Assembly: GCF_018987265.1 (NCBI RefSeq) | Contig: NZ_CP076854.1 | Coordinates: 558,001-622,000, forward strand | Reading direction: 5' to 3' | Length of the DNA: 64,000 nucleotides | From: Rhizobium sp. WYJ-E13 | GTDB taxonomy: Bacteria; Pseudomonadota; Alphaproteobacteria; Rhizobiales; Rhizobiaceae | Shown: piece by piece, positions 50,352-59,115 of the stretch | How the letters are laid out: every line of letters begins with the position of its first letter | Numbering within the stretch: the stretch's first letter is position 1 | The notes under the pieces: generated by a model | The model's database searches: none | What the model saw: the letters and a program-made list of their open reading frames with translations, nothing else | Told to the model about the DNA's origin: nothing | Program-made: the position numbers and the translations under genes

Positions 50352-51449
50352 ATGATACGGAAACTGCGCGTCGGCGTTCTCGGCGCTGGCATTGCCGAAC
50401 GGCACCTGACAGGCTTCAGTTGGAACAGCGATCTCTTCGAGGTTCCCGTTCTCTGCTCCCTCGATGCGGATCGCGGCAAGGCGCTCTGCGAGGAGCACAG
50501 GATTCCCGAATATACGCAGGATACGGATTTGCTCTTTGCTCGCGACGATCTCGATGTCATCGATATCGCCACACCGCCGAGTTCGCATTTCGACCTGTGC
50601 AGAAAGGCGATCGAGCGCGGCAAGCATGTGATCTGCGAAAAGCCGCTCTTCGGTTCGATTGCCGAAGTGGATGAGATGGCGCGCATCCTCGCTCGGTCGA
50701 ACGGCCGCAAGCTGATGCCGATCTTCCAGTATCGCTATGGCAGCGGCCTGCAGAAGCTGAAGCTCCTGATCGAGCGCGGCCTCGCCGGCAAGCCGTTCCT
50801 CACCACAATCGAAACGCATTGGTGGCGTGGACCGGATTATTATGCGGTGCCGTGGCGCGGCAAATGGGCGACGGAACTCGGCGGCGGCCTGCTCGGCCAT
50901 GCGATCCACGCCCATGACATGTTGAACTATGTGCACGGTCCCTGCGCCGAGGTGTTTTCCTACGGTGCGACGCTCGTCAACCCGATCGAGGTCGAGGATA
51001 CTGCGTCGCTCTCGGTGAAGATGAAAAACGGCTCGCTCGCCACGCTCTCCATGACGCTCGGCTCCCGCAAGGAAATCTCCAGGCTGCGCTTCTGTTTCAG
51101 CGATCTCGTCGCCGAAAGCATTCTGGAACCCTACACGATGGGCCGCGACCCCTGGACCTTCATCGCCGGGACAGACGAGCATCAGGCCCGTATCGACGCC
51201 GCGCTTGCCGGCTATGAAGTAAAGGAAGACGGCTACACGCGCCAGTTTGAGCTCTTCCATCAGGCGATCGTCGAAGATCGCGATCCGCCGGTGACCTTGC
51301 AGGATGCGCGCAACTCCCTGGAACTGGTGACTGCCGCCTATCACTCGCAGCGTACCGGCCAGCCGACGCCGATGCCCATTGCGGCCGATCATCCGCTTTA
51401 CCGTTCCTGGCTTCCGGCAGAAGAACGGCGTCCTGCCGCCGGAGTTTAG
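50352..51449 (+). CDS. Gfo/Idh/MocA-family oxidoreductase
   Basis: This is a second, more canonical member of the family. The N-terminal RVGVLGAGIAERHLTGFS is the Rossmann loop, VICEKPLFGS has the catalytic Lys, and GGGLLGHAIHAHDMLNYVHG has the family His. 365 residues. It may act in tandem with the preceding enzyme, for example oxidising and then reducing a sugar or cyclitol at one position. AGGAAAACATC precedes the ATG. A 10-bp gap leads to the next gene. Confidence 0.84.
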   Translation: MIRKLRVGVLGAGIAERHLTGFSWNSDLFEVPVLCSLDADRGKALCEEHRIPEYTQDTDLLFARDDLDVIDIATPPSSHFDLCRKAIERGKHVICEKPLFGSIAEVDEMARILARSNGRKLMPIFQYRYGSGLQKLKLLIERGLAGKPFLTTIETHWWRGPDYYAVPWRGKWATELGGGLLGHAIHAHDMLNYVHGPCAEVFSYGATLVNPIEVEDTASLSVKMKNGSLATLSMTLGSRKEISRLRFCFSDLVAESILEPYTMGRDPWTFIAGTDEHQARIDAALAGYEVKEDGYTRQFELFHQAIVEDRDPPVTLQDARNSLELVTAAYHSQRTGQPTPMPIAADHPLYRSWLPAEERRPAAGV

Positions 51450-51459
51450 GGCAAGGATC

Positions 51460-51870
51460 ATGCTGAGATCATTCGAACATATCGGCATGACGGTCAGCAA
51501 TATGGACCGTGCGATCGAATTCTATTGCGGTCTGCTCGGCCTGAAACTGCATCTGCGCAAAAAGATGCCCGACGGCATGCAGGTCGCCTTTCTCGACGCC
51601 GGCGGTGGCATGCTGGAGGTTTTTGCGCCGCCTGGCGGTGCCGCCAGAGCTGTCGATCTTCAAGATGGAACGGCCGGCGTCAAGCACATAACCTTCCATT
51701 TCGAAAACGTTGAAGAAACGTTCGCCCGGCTGGAAGCGGCGGGCGTGGACATCAAGGAACGGCCGCGTTTTGCGGTCCATTCCGAGATGCTGAACAGGAT
51801 TGCGTTTGTCCGTGATCCGGACGGCATTATCGTCGAGCTTGCCGAGCGGTCGCAGAACCGGCTTGCCTGA
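51460..51870 (+). CDS. VOC-family (glyoxalase/bleomycin resistance fold) protein
   Basis: This is a single vicinal-oxygen-chelate domain of about 136 residues. Metal-binding positions are the His in SFEHIGMTVSNMDRA, Glu in GGGMLEVFAPP, His in AGVKHITFHFENVEE and Glu in DGIIVELAERS, consistent with a lyase, epimerase or dioxygenase. AAGG lies shortly before the ATG at 51460. It is the last gene of a three-gene operon with two Gfo/Idh/MocA oxidoreductases, ended by a strong hairpin. The specific reaction cannot be named. Confidence 0.78.
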   Translation: MLRSFEHIGMTVSNMDRAIEFYCGLLGLKLHLRKKMPDGMQVAFLDAGGGMLEVFAPPGGAARAVDLQDGTAGVKHITFHFENVEETFARLEAAGVDIKERPRFAVHSEMLNRIAFVRDPDGIIVELAERSQNRLA

Positions 51871-51902
51871 CGGCGACATGCCGATCGCGATGAGCTGAAA
51901 GG

Positions 51903-51930
51903 AAAGGGCGCGATGTGAACCGCGCCCTTT
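51903..51930. terminator. Bidirectional terminator between the VOC gene and cydX
   Basis: AAAGGGCGCG (51903-51912) pairs perfectly with CGCGCCCTTT (51921-51930) across an 8-nt loop. It is followed by ACTTTT on the plus strand, and the opposite arm gives an A/T-flanked stem on the minus strand. It can stop both the VOC operon and the cyd operon. Confidence 0.82.
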
Positions 51931-51934
51931 ACTT

Positions 51935-52057
51935 TTACCTGCGTTCTCCCGACGCCTTTTTCTTGGCTTCGTCATCCACCAGTTCGTACCACATGGCGTT
52001 GAGGACGGCGAAAGCGGCTGCCAGCGGCAGGCCGAGAATCCATGCGAAATACCACAT
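51935..52057 (-). CDS. cydX: Cytochrome bd accessory subunit CydX
   Basis: This is a 40-residue membrane protein that stabilises cytochrome bd oxidase. It begins MWYFAWILGLPLAAAF, matching the conserved CydX start MWYFAWILG, has one transmembrane helix (residues 4-24), and continues with the conserved acidic EL segment in NAMWYELVDDEAKKKA. The ATG at 52057 has GAGGAG nine bases upstream. It starts 12 bp after cydB, the normal position. It is slightly longer than E. coli CydX (37 residues) because of a basic C-terminal tail. It is too short for most automatic gene calls. Confidence 0.92.
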   Translation of the reverse strand: MWYFAWILGLPLAAAFAVLNAMWYELVDDEAKKKASGERR

Positions 52058-52069
52058 CGTTTCGTCTCC

Positions 52070-53224
52070 TCAATAAGCGTGGCTGTTCTTGTCGGTTACG
52101 CTCTTCTCGTCGACCTTGCCCCACAGCACCTTGTAGACCCAGGCGGTGTAGGCAAAGATGATCGGCAGGAAGATGATCGTGGCCACCAGCATGATGAACA
52201 GCGTCAGGTGGCTGGACGACGCATCCCAGACCGTCAGGCTTGACCTTGGATCGAGCGAGGAGGGCAGGATGAACGGGAACATCGAAAGACCGACCGTCGA
52301 GATGATGCCTGTTATCGCGAGGTCGCTGAAGAGCAGCGCTGCGACCTCGCGGCGGACCCGCATGGCAAGGAATGCCGCGCCTGCGCCCAGGAAGCCGAGG
52401 ATCGGTGCTGCGATCATCCAGGGATAGGTGTGGTAATTGGCAAGCCATGCACCGCCTTCCGGCGTCACGGTCTTCAAAAGCGGGTTCGACGGGCCGATCG
52501 GGTTGATATCGCTGGTGATGCGATAACCGTCGACACCCATCCAGAGGAACAGGCCGCCGAGCGCGAAGAGCACGATGACGGCGAGTGCCGCGATACTGCC
52601 GTAGCGACGACTGCGCTCGGCAACCGGTCCCGTTGCCTTCAGCACCAGCCATGCGCCGCCGTGCATGACGAGCATGGCGACGGAGAGCAGGCCGCAGAGC
52701 AGGGCATAGGGGTTCAGAAGCGCGAAGAATGAGCCTTCGTAGAAGATGCGCATGTCGTTCGCGAAGCGGAAGGGCACGCCCTGCAGCACATTGCCGACGG
52801 CAACGCCGAAGATCAGCGACGGCACGAAACCGCCGACGAAGAGTGCCCAGTCCCAATTGCTGCGCCACCGAGGGCTCTCGCGCTTGGAGCGGTATTTGAA
52901 AGCGACCGGGCGCAGGATGAGCGCAAGCAGAATTGCGAACATCGCCAGATAAAAGCCCGAGAAGGAGACCGCATAGAGCGGCGGCCAGGCGGCGAAGATG
53001 GCGCCGCCGCCGAGGATGAGCCACACTTGGTTGCCTTCCCAGGTGGCGCCGATCGTATTGATAGCGACACGGCGTTCCGCATCGTTCTTGGCAACGAAGG
53101 GCAGGAGCGCACCGACGCCAAGGTCGAAGCCGTCGGTGGTGGCGAAGGCTATCAGGAGCACGCCGAGCAGCACCCACCAGATGATGCGCAGGGTTTCATA
53201 GTCGATAAGTTGGTGAAGGATCAT
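52070..53224 (-). CDS. cydB: Cytochrome bd ubiquinol oxidase subunit II
   Basis: CydB is the structural partner of CydA in the quinol:O2 oxidoreductase of the inner membrane. The N-terminal segment RIIWWVLLGVLLIAFATTDGFDLGVGALLPF has the GFDLG motif of the family; WEGNQVWLILGGGAIFAAWP follows. About nine hydrophobic segments, 384 residues (E. coli: 379). It begins 6 bp after the cydA stop. Confidence 0.95.
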   Translation of the reverse strand: MILHQLIDYETLRIIWWVLLGVLLIAFATTDGFDLGVGALLPFVAKNDAERRVAINTIGATWEGNQVWLILGGGAIFAAWPPLYAVSFSGFYLAMFAILLALILRPVAFKYRSKRESPRWRSNWDWALFVGGFVPSLIFGVAVGNVLQGVPFRFANDMRIFYEGSFFALLNPYALLCGLLSVAMLVMHGGAWLVLKATGPVAERSRRYGSIAALAVIVLFALGGLFLWMGVDGYRITSDINPIGPSNPLLKTVTPEGGAWLANYHTYPWMIAAPILGFLGAGAAFLAMRVRREVAALLFSDLAITGIISTVGLSMFPFILPSSLDPRSSLTVWDASSSHLTLFIMLVATIIFLPIIFAYTAWVYKVLWGKVDEKSVTDKNSHAY

Positions 53225-53230
53225 GACGGT

Positions 53231-54811
53231 TCACTCCGCGGCTGGAACGAGGGTTTCGGAAACAAGCTTTGCTTCCGGCTCGTGGTCCGGTTCCGGTCCT
53301 TGCTGGATTGCCTTCAGCATCAGCTTCATCTCGATGACGATCAGCGTTGTGTAGAGTACGGCAAAGCCGCAGATCGTCAGCAGCACCGTGCTGGCGCCGA
53401 GGCTGGAGACGGCGACGGCCGTCGGCAGCACCCCTTCGATCACCCAGGGCTGACGGCCGAACTCGGCAACGATCCAGCCGAGTTCGATCGCCACCCACGG
53501 CAGCGGGATGGCAAATACCGCGATGCGCAGGAGCAGCGGATATTTGTCCAAATGCCGGCGGGCCGACAGCCAGAAGAAGGTTGCCGTCAGCACGATGAAG
53601 AACATGCCAAGGCCGACCATGATGCGGAACGACCAGAAGAGCGTTGGCACATGCGGGATGGTGTCGCGTGCGGCCTGAGCGATCTGTTCGTCGGTTGCCT
53701 GACGCGGATCGTCGACATAGCGCTTCAAGAGCAGGGCATAGCCGAGGTCGTGGCCGAGATCTTCGAAGGAGCTGCGGACTTCCTGGGCAACCTGATCCTG
53801 GGCAGGTGCTGCGCGGATCTGCATCAGCGCATCATAGGCCTTGATGCCGTCGCGAATGCGGGTTTCTGCCTGTTGTTCCAGCTGATCGATACCAGGGATT
53901 TCCGTCGTCAGCGAGCGGGTGCCGATGAGGCCCATGACCCAGGGGATATGAACGGCGAAATGCGTCTCGCGTGCTTCCTGATCCGGAAAGCCGAAGGCGG
54001 TGAAGGCAGCCGGAGCCGGTTCTGTCTTCCACATGGCTTCGATCGCAGCGAGCTTCATCTTCTGGTTTTCGGTGGCGAGATAACCGCTTTCGTCACCGAG
54101 AACGACCACCGACAGGGCCGAAGCGAGGCCGAAGGAGGCGGCAACCGTCATCGAGCGTTTGGCAAGTTCGACGTGCCGGCCCTTGAGCAGGTACCAGGCA
54201 GAAACGCCAAGCACGAAGATCGAGGCACAGACATAACCGGCCGAAACCGTGTGGACAAACTTCGCCTGGGCGACGGGGTTGAAGACCACGTCGAAGAAGC
54301 TTGTTATCTCCATACGCATCGTCTGCGGATTGAGCGCCGAACCGACAGGGTTTTGCATCCAGCCATTGGCAACAAGGATCCAGAGCGCCGAGAAATTCGA
54401 CCCAAGGGCCACCGCCCAGGTGGCGACCAGATGGCCGACCTTCGACAGCCTGTCCCAGCCGAAGAAGAAAAGGCCGACGAAAGTCGCTTCGAGGAAGAAG
54501 GCCATCAGGCCCTCGATCGCCAGCGGCGCACCGAAGATATCGCCGACATAATAGCTGTAATAGCTCCAGTTCATGCCGAACTGGAATTCCATGACGATGC
54601 CGGTTGCGACGCCGAGCACGAAGTTGATGCCGAACAGCGTGCCCCAGAATTTCGTCATCTGTCGCCAGATCTGGCGACCCGTCATGACATAGGTCGTTTC
54701 CATGATGGCAAGCAGCACGGAAAGGCCGAGCGTCAGGGGCACGAACAGGAAGTGGTAAAGCGCGGTCAGCGCGAATTGGAAGCGCGATAGCGCTACGATG
54801 TCTAGTTCCAT
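53231..54811 (-). CDS. cydA: Cytochrome bd ubiquinol oxidase subunit I
   Basis: CydA binds the three hemes and reduces O2 with quinol electrons. The axial His of heme b595 is at residue 20 (ALYHFLF). A GDESGY motif (LGDESGYLATENQKM) opens the Q-loop, and GRQPWVIEGVLPT carries the Trp/Glu-rich quinol segment near the C-terminus. Start at 54811 (MELDIVALSRFQ) with GGGAG 8-10 bases upstream; the longer frame to 54892 is rejected. 526 residues is close to E. coli CydA (522), which suggests the long Q-loop type. The gene follows cydC after a 77-bp gap. Confidence 0.95.
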   Translation of the reverse strand: MELDIVALSRFQFALTALYHFLFVPLTLGLSVLLAIMETTYVMTGRQIWRQMTKFWGTLFGINFVLGVATGIVMEFQFGMNWSYYSYYVGDIFGAPLAIEGLMAFFLEATFVGLFFFGWDRLSKVGHLVATWAVALGSNFSALWILVANGWMQNPVGSALNPQTMRMEITSFFDVVFNPVAQAKFVHTVSAGYVCASIFVLGVSAWYLLKGRHVELAKRSMTVAASFGLASALSVVVLGDESGYLATENQKMKLAAIEAMWKTEPAPAAFTAFGFPDQEARETHFAVHIPWVMGLIGTRSLTTEIPGIDQLEQQAETRIRDGIKAYDALMQIRAAPAQDQVAQEVRSSFEDLGHDLGYALLLKRYVDDPRQATDEQIAQAARDTIPHVPTLFWSFRIMVGLGMFFIVLTATFFWLSARRHLDKYPLLLRIAVFAIPLPWVAIELGWIVAEFGRQPWVIEGVLPTAVAVSSLGASTVLLTICGFAVLYTTLIVIEMKLMLKAIQQGPEPDHEPEAKLVSETLVPAAE

Positions 54812-54888
54812 TGTCTTTCTCCCACGGTCCCACGGGGTATCATGAGTTTCTGCGTGGCCGGCCGGCCATGCAGGGCATGCCTGTTCGC

Positions 54889-56580
54889 TCAATCTGGCCG
54901 AAGCCGGTCGAGCGCCTTTTCGAACGCCGCCTCCCCACGGCGCGAAACCTCTGTGATGCGGCCGTCCGCGATGACGGCGATGCGGTCTGCGAGCGCCGCC
55001 TCACGGCGCATATGCGTGGCGATGACAAGCGCGCGGCCTTCGGCTCTCAGCGCGAGGCGATGCAACACGTCACGCGCGGTGCGGCCATCAAGCCCCTCGG
55101 TCGGCTCGTCGAGCAGCCAGAGCGGCGTATCGCGCAGGAAGAGACGCGCGAGCGCCAGCCGGCGTGACTGGCCGCCGGAAAGTCCTATGCCGCCTTCGCC
55201 GAGCGGCGTATCGAGACCTGATTGCAACGCGTCGACATCGGCAAGCAGGCCGGCTGCGGCGAGCGCGCCGCGCAGGTGATCGTCATCGGCACCGGCTGCC
55301 GCGAGCAGCAGGTTGCCGCGCAGCGTATCCTGGAAAAGCTCGGTCCGCTGGGTGAGCAAGGTTGTATCCAGTGCTGCGGCCACGCCGGCAGCCGGCGGCA
55401 ATTCGCCTGAAAGCAGCGAGAGCAGGGTCGATTTGCCGGCGCCGCTGCTGCCGACCACGGCGATGTGCTCGCCGCGCCGCAACTCGAGCGTCACGTTGCG
55501 CAATGCAGGCCGTGTCGCCCCGTCATGTGCGACGGTGATATCCTGGAGCGCGAAAGCAAGCTCATGGGCCGGAGCTTTTGGCGTGAGGTCTGCTTCGACG
55601 GCCGAAAGACGTGGTGCGATGCGTTTGGACGCCAGCATCGTCCTGCCGAATTCCAGGGCGCCGCGGCGCAGTGCGGCGAAAGGTTCGGTTGCGGCAAATG
55701 CGACGAGCACGCCGAGCGCGGCAACAGGCGCGGTGATCGCGCCGGTCCGCATCAGCAAGGCCACGATCAGCAGAGACGCGACCAGAAGCGCGGTGGAGAA
55801 AAGGCCGAAGCCGAAGGTGACGCCGCTCTCGATGCGGTTTAACCGGTCGTCGGCCTTTGCGGTATAGGCGTCAGCAGCGGCGATGGCTTGCTGCTGTGCG
55901 GTAAGCCGGTTCGCCATGAGAAGATCGGTCTGCCCGGCAACGAGATCGATGGTCCTGGACCGGATGATTTCGATGCCGTAAGCGCGGCGGCGCGCGTACT
56001 TCAACGCCAGTCGGCCGGCAGCGAGCGGCAGGCCAAGCCCCACCAAAACGAGACAAGCGCCGAAGAGGAGGCCGAAGAGCGGATGCATCAGCCCGAGCGC
56101 GACGCTGGCAACGAGTTCCGCGCCGACTGCCACGGCCGCCGGCACAAGAACACGAAGATAGAGTGAATCCAGCGCATCAATATCGGCCGTCAGGCGGAAA
56201 AGCAGCCGGGCCGGTCGATTGAGAAGCGTGCGTGTTGCGCCGGCGGCGGCCCAGCCGCGGAACAGATGCTCGCGAAGGGCAGCAAGCACGGCAAGCGTTG
56301 CATTATGCGTTGTCAGACGTTCGCCGTAACGCGCCAACGTGCGCAGGATCGCCAGGAAACGAATGCTGGCCGATGGTGCAAAGACGTCAAAGGTGACGGC
56401 AACGGTTGCCGAAAGACCTGCAAGCGCGGTCGCGGTTATGAACCAGCCGGAAAGGCCGAGCAGCGCAATGCCAGCCGTGACGGTCGCAGCCGACAATGCG
56501 GCGCCGAGCAGAAGCTCCCTGCTGCGCGTCTGCATGAAGAGACGCAAGACAGGCTTGATATCGTTGAAGAAAGAGCTCAT
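54889..56580 (-). CDS. cydC: Thiol ABC exporter subunit CydC
   Basis: This is one half of the CydDC heterodimer that exports glutathione and cysteine to the periplasm and is needed for cytochrome bd assembly. An N-terminal ABC-membrane domain (six spans, residues 15-300) is fused to an ATPase domain: Walker A VVGSSGAGKST near residue 371, signature GLSGGQSRR and Walker B WLLDEPTEGLD. 563 residues. Its ATG overlaps the cydD stop (ATGA). The ATPase H-loop His is in IATHMRRE. Confidence 0.9.
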   Translation of the reverse strand: MSSFFNDIKPVLRLFMQTRSRELLLGAALSAATVTAGIALLGLSGWFITATALAGLSATVAVTFDVFAPSASIRFLAILRTLARYGERLTTHNATLAVLAALREHLFRGWAAAGATRTLLNRPARLLFRLTADIDALDSLYLRVLVPAAVAVGAELVASVALGLMHPLFGLLFGACLVLVGLGLPLAAGRLALKYARRRAYGIEIIRSRTIDLVAGQTDLLMANRLTAQQQAIAAADAYTAKADDRLNRIESGVTFGFGLFSTALLVASLLIVALLMRTGAITAPVAALGVLVAFAATEPFAALRRGALEFGRTMLASKRIAPRLSAVEADLTPKAPAHELAFALQDITVAHDGATRPALRNVTLELRRGEHIAVVGSSGAGKSTLLSLLSGELPPAAGVAAALDTTLLTQRTELFQDTLRGNLLLAAAGADDDHLRGALAAAGLLADVDALQSGLDTPLGEGGIGLSGGQSRRLALARLFLRDTPLWLLDEPTEGLDGRTARDVLHRLALRAEGRALVIATHMRREAALADRIAVIADGRITEVSRRGEAAFEKALDRLRPD

Positions 56581-58283
56581 TCGGCAGCCTCCTGAACACG
56601 ATCCGCATCAAGGCGGATGGCGCGGTGCATGCGTGCTGCAAGCAGCGGATCGTGTGTCGCGACGATCAGTGTGCGCCCTTTTGCGAGCGCGAGCAGGCTC
56701 TCTGTGATCTCGGCAGCCGTCTGGGCATCGAGATGGGCGGTCGGTTCGTCGGCAAGGATGATGCGGATATTGGGATCGCAGGCAGCCCGCGCGATAGCAA
56801 GCCGCAGTGCCTCGCCGCCCGAAAGACCGATGCCGGCCTCGCCGAGCGGGCGATGGCCATAGCACTGTGCGACACCGCCAAGCTTTGCGAGATCAAGTGC
56901 CCTGGAGACGTCTGTCTCTTTGATACCGGGTCGGCCGAGCGCAATATTGCTGGCAATGGTGCCCGCGAAAATATGCGGCTTCTGGCCGATCCAGGCCATT
57001 TTGCCGCGACCCGCGTTCGCGCCGCCGATCAGAACCCGGCCTTGATTGCAGGGTGCCAGGCCGGCGATCAGCGACAGGAGGGTCGACTTGCCGGTGCCAC
57101 TGGCGCCGAGCAGTGCCACGTGTTCGCCGGCGGCGATACCGAGGTTGAATGTGTCGAAGATCGGTCCCTGCTCAGGTCTATAGCGGAAGCCGACATTTTC
57201 CAGGCGTATATCGAAGGCTTCTGAAACGGCGGTAACCTGGGCATTCTGCTGAACGGGAAGCACCAACCCGCCGGCGGCTAGCCCATCCAGCGCCTTCAGG
57301 GCAGCCTCGCCCGAGGCGCGATCATGCCAGACGGCCGAGAGCTCACGCAGCGGCTCGAAGAAGGCAGGTGCGAGCAGTAATACGAACAGGCCCTGCGAAA
57401 GGTTGAGACCGCCGGACCAGGCGCCGAACCGGATTTCGCCGAGCAGGCTGAAGCCGACATAGACGGCGGTCATCGCCACGCCGAGCGCTGAGAAGAGTTC
57501 GAGCACGGCGGAAGATAGGAAGGCGATCTTCAGCACGGCCATGGTGCGCGTGCGCTGTGATTCTGCCTCCGCGCGAAGCCGGAGCGCCGTGGCATCGACT
57601 GCATCGAACGAGCGGATCGTTGCAAGTCCGCGCAGGCGATCGAGCAGGAAAGCGTTCAGGCTGCCTGTTGCGACAAGCTGCTTTTCGCTTGCAGCCTGCG
57701 CCCGCCAACCAATCAATGCCATGAAGATCGGAATGAGCGGCGCTGCAAACAGCAGGACGAGTGCCGCGATCCAGGAGATCGGAAAAATGCAGGCGAGGAT
57801 GACAAAGGGCACGAGGCTCGCCTTCATCCGCGCCGGCTGGAAACGGGAGAGATAGGGCACGATCAGCTCGGCCTGTTCGCCGAGCACACTGGCCGCCTCG
57901 CCGGATGCAGGGCGGCCGGCATCGACTGGCGAAAGACGGGCAAGCAGCTCCACTGCGGCAACGCGCTTTTTACTGAGTTCGGCTCGTGCTGCGCGGAAGG
58001 CAATGCGGCCGCCCGCCGCATCGAGACAGCTTTTGACGACGCCGAGCAGCAATACGAAGACCGCTGGCCAGAGGGTATCGACAAGGCCGCCGCCATCGGC
58101 GAGGCGGCCGATGGACCATGCAAGCAGACCTGCCTGCGGAATCCAGAGCGCGGCCGCGAATGCCTGTAACATTGCGGCGCTGCGCAGTCGGCTTCTGGTC
58201 CCGCTCGGCTTGTGCGCCGCGGCCTCGCGGGCGGGCGCCCCCGCCATTTGCCGGTCTCTCGCGTCGAAGAAAGCACTGCTCAT
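56577..58283 (-). CDS. cydD: Thiol ABC exporter subunit CydD
   Basis: CydD is the other half of the exporter. The membrane domain (residues about 40-330) contains the ERL-like segment VLLLAPAFFEPLRELSA. The ATPase domain has Walker A LLGASGTGKST, signature GLSGGEALRLAIARA and Walker B IILADEPTAHLD. The start at 58283 lies 5 bp after the regulator stop; an in-frame ATG at 58325 would overlap that gene. About 568 residues. No strong ribosome-binding site is visible before it, so translation may be coupled to the regulator gene. Confidence 0.9.
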   Translation of the reverse strand: MSSAFFDARDRQMAGAPAREAAAHKPSGTRSRLRSAAMLQAFAAALWIPQAGLLAWSIGRLADGGGLVDTLWPAVFVLLLGVVKSCLDAAGGRIAFRAARAELSKKRVAAVELLARLSPVDAGRPASGEAASVLGEQAELIVPYLSRFQPARMKASLVPFVILACIFPISWIAALVLLFAAPLIPIFMALIGWRAQAASEKQLVATGSLNAFLLDRLRGLATIRSFDAVDATALRLRAEAESQRTRTMAVLKIAFLSSAVLELFSALGVAMTAVYVGFSLLGEIRFGAWSGGLNLSQGLFVLLLAPAFFEPLRELSAVWHDRASGEAALKALDGLAAGGLVLPVQQNAQVTAVSEAFDIRLENVGFRYRPEQGPIFDTFNLGIAAGEHVALLGASGTGKSTLLSLIAGLAPCNQGRVLIGGANAGRGKMAWIGQKPHIFAGTIASNIALGRPGIKETDVSRALDLAKLGGVAQCYGHRPLGEAGIGLSGGEALRLAIARAACDPNIRIILADEPTAHLDAQTAAEITESLLALAKGRTLIVATHDPLLAARMHRAIRLDADRVQEAAE

Positions 58284-58287
58284 GGCG

Positions 58288-58863
58288 CTAGCTCTTGTTG
58301 GCAGGATTGGGACGGCGGCGGCCAAGCGAAACGACCTTGTCCTTGGCCTCCAGAAGTTTGGTCACCTTCGCGCCAAGCGAGAGTAACGTTGCAAGTCTTT
58401 CTGTTTCAAGTTGTTTTACGTCTTCATACCAGTGCGTCAGCTGTTCGATGAGCGTATGCATCTCGCTCATGCGCTCCTGCGCATGGCGTTCGGCCTCGCT
58501 TGCCGGGCGCTGCATGAGGATCTCGCGCAGCATCGACAGCGTCGGATCGACCTCGCGCTTCTTGCGCTCTTCGGCAAGTGTTCTGAGGATTAGCCAGACA
58601 TCGTCGGGTGTCGTGAAGAAGTCGCGCCGGTCATCCGGCTTGTGGCGCAGCAGCACCAGGTTCCAGGCCTGCAGTTCGCGCAGACTCATGGAGACGTTCG
58701 AGCGCGATATTCCGAGTGCATCGACGATCTCCTCGGCGCAAAGCGGTGAGGGCGAGACGTAAAGCAGGGCGTAGATCTGGCCGACCGTGCGGTTGATTCC
58801 CCAGCGGGAGCCCATTTCACCGAAGTGCAGAACGAAGGACTGAACGAGAGGCGGAAGGTTCAT
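58288..58863 (-). CDS. GbsR/MarR-type transcriptional regulator of the cyd operon
   Basis: This is a winged helix-turn-helix regulator. The recognition region is LCAEEIVDALGISRSNVSMSLRELQAWNLV (about residues 42-72), with the wing in RHKPDDRRDFF, as in GbsR-type proteins. The C-terminal half is helical with repeated heptads (coiled-coil potential, residues 100-170), suited for dimerisation. ATG at 58863 (MNLPPLVQSF) is chosen; the longer frame runs across the operator. It is the first gene of the cyd operon and sits 20 bp behind a 26-bp perfect palindrome, so it probably represses its own operon. About 191 residues. Confidence 0.83.
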   Translation of the reverse strand: MNLPPLVQSFVLHFGEMGSRWGINRTVGQIYALLYVSPSPLCAEEIVDALGISRSNVSMSLRELQAWNLVLLRHKPDDRRDFFTTPDDVWLILRTLAEERKKREVDPTLSMLREILMQRPASEAERHAQERMSEMHTLIEQLTHWYEDVKQLETERLATLLSLGAKVTKLLEAKDKVVSLGRRRPNPANKS

Positions 58864-58882
58864 TGTCGTTTCCGTTGCGTCT

Positions 58883-58908
58883 GTGATTTCAGAAATTTCT
58901 GAAATCAC
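58883..58908. promoter_or_regulatory. 26-bp perfect palindrome, probable operator of the cyd regulator
   Basis: The half site GTGATTTCAGAAA (58883-58895) is followed at once by its exact reverse complement (58896-58908), with no spacer. It lies 20 bp upstream of the regulator start. A palindrome of this length is very unlikely by chance and fits a dimeric winged-helix protein. Confidence 0.8.
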
Positions 58909-59017
58909 TATACAGACTTTCGCGTTTGTGCCGCAATTGAGCAGGCGGGGCTGCGGCAATTTGGATGCATGCTTCGATGGTCCGCCTTTTTAGTAGACGG
59001 ACACCGCACGCCTGGAA

Positions 59018-59031
59018 TTGATTTAAGTCAA
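59018..59031. promoter_or_regulatory. FNR/FixK-type anaerobox upstream of the cyd operon
   Basis: TTGATTTAAGTCAA matches the consensus TTGA[T/C]-N4-[A/G]TCAA at all ten defined positions. It is 155-168 bp upstream of the first gene of the cyd operon. Low-oxygen activation by FnrN or FixK is the expected effect for a high-affinity oxidase. Confidence 0.78.
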
Positions 59032-59045
59032 ATTGCGTAAAGACA

Positions 59046-59079
59046 GAACGCCCGGCAGACGGGTGTCTGCCGGGCGTTC
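59046..59079 (-). terminator. Terminator after the HupE-family gene
   Basis: GAACGCCCGGCAGAC (59046-59060) and its exact reverse complement (59065-59079) form a 15-bp stem with a 4-nt loop. On the minus strand it begins 37 bp after the HupE-family stop and is followed by TGTCTTT. It insulates that gene from the cyd promoter. Confidence 0.85.
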
Positions 59080-59115
59080 AAGCTCGGATAAATTAGTCGA
59101 AAGGGGTGCGAGCCT

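Noticed and set aside
53027..54790. A 587-codon plus-strand open frame
   Set aside because: It is antisense to cydB and cydA, both unmistakable. The translation is low in hydrophobic residues and rich in His, Asp and Arg, typical of shadow frames.
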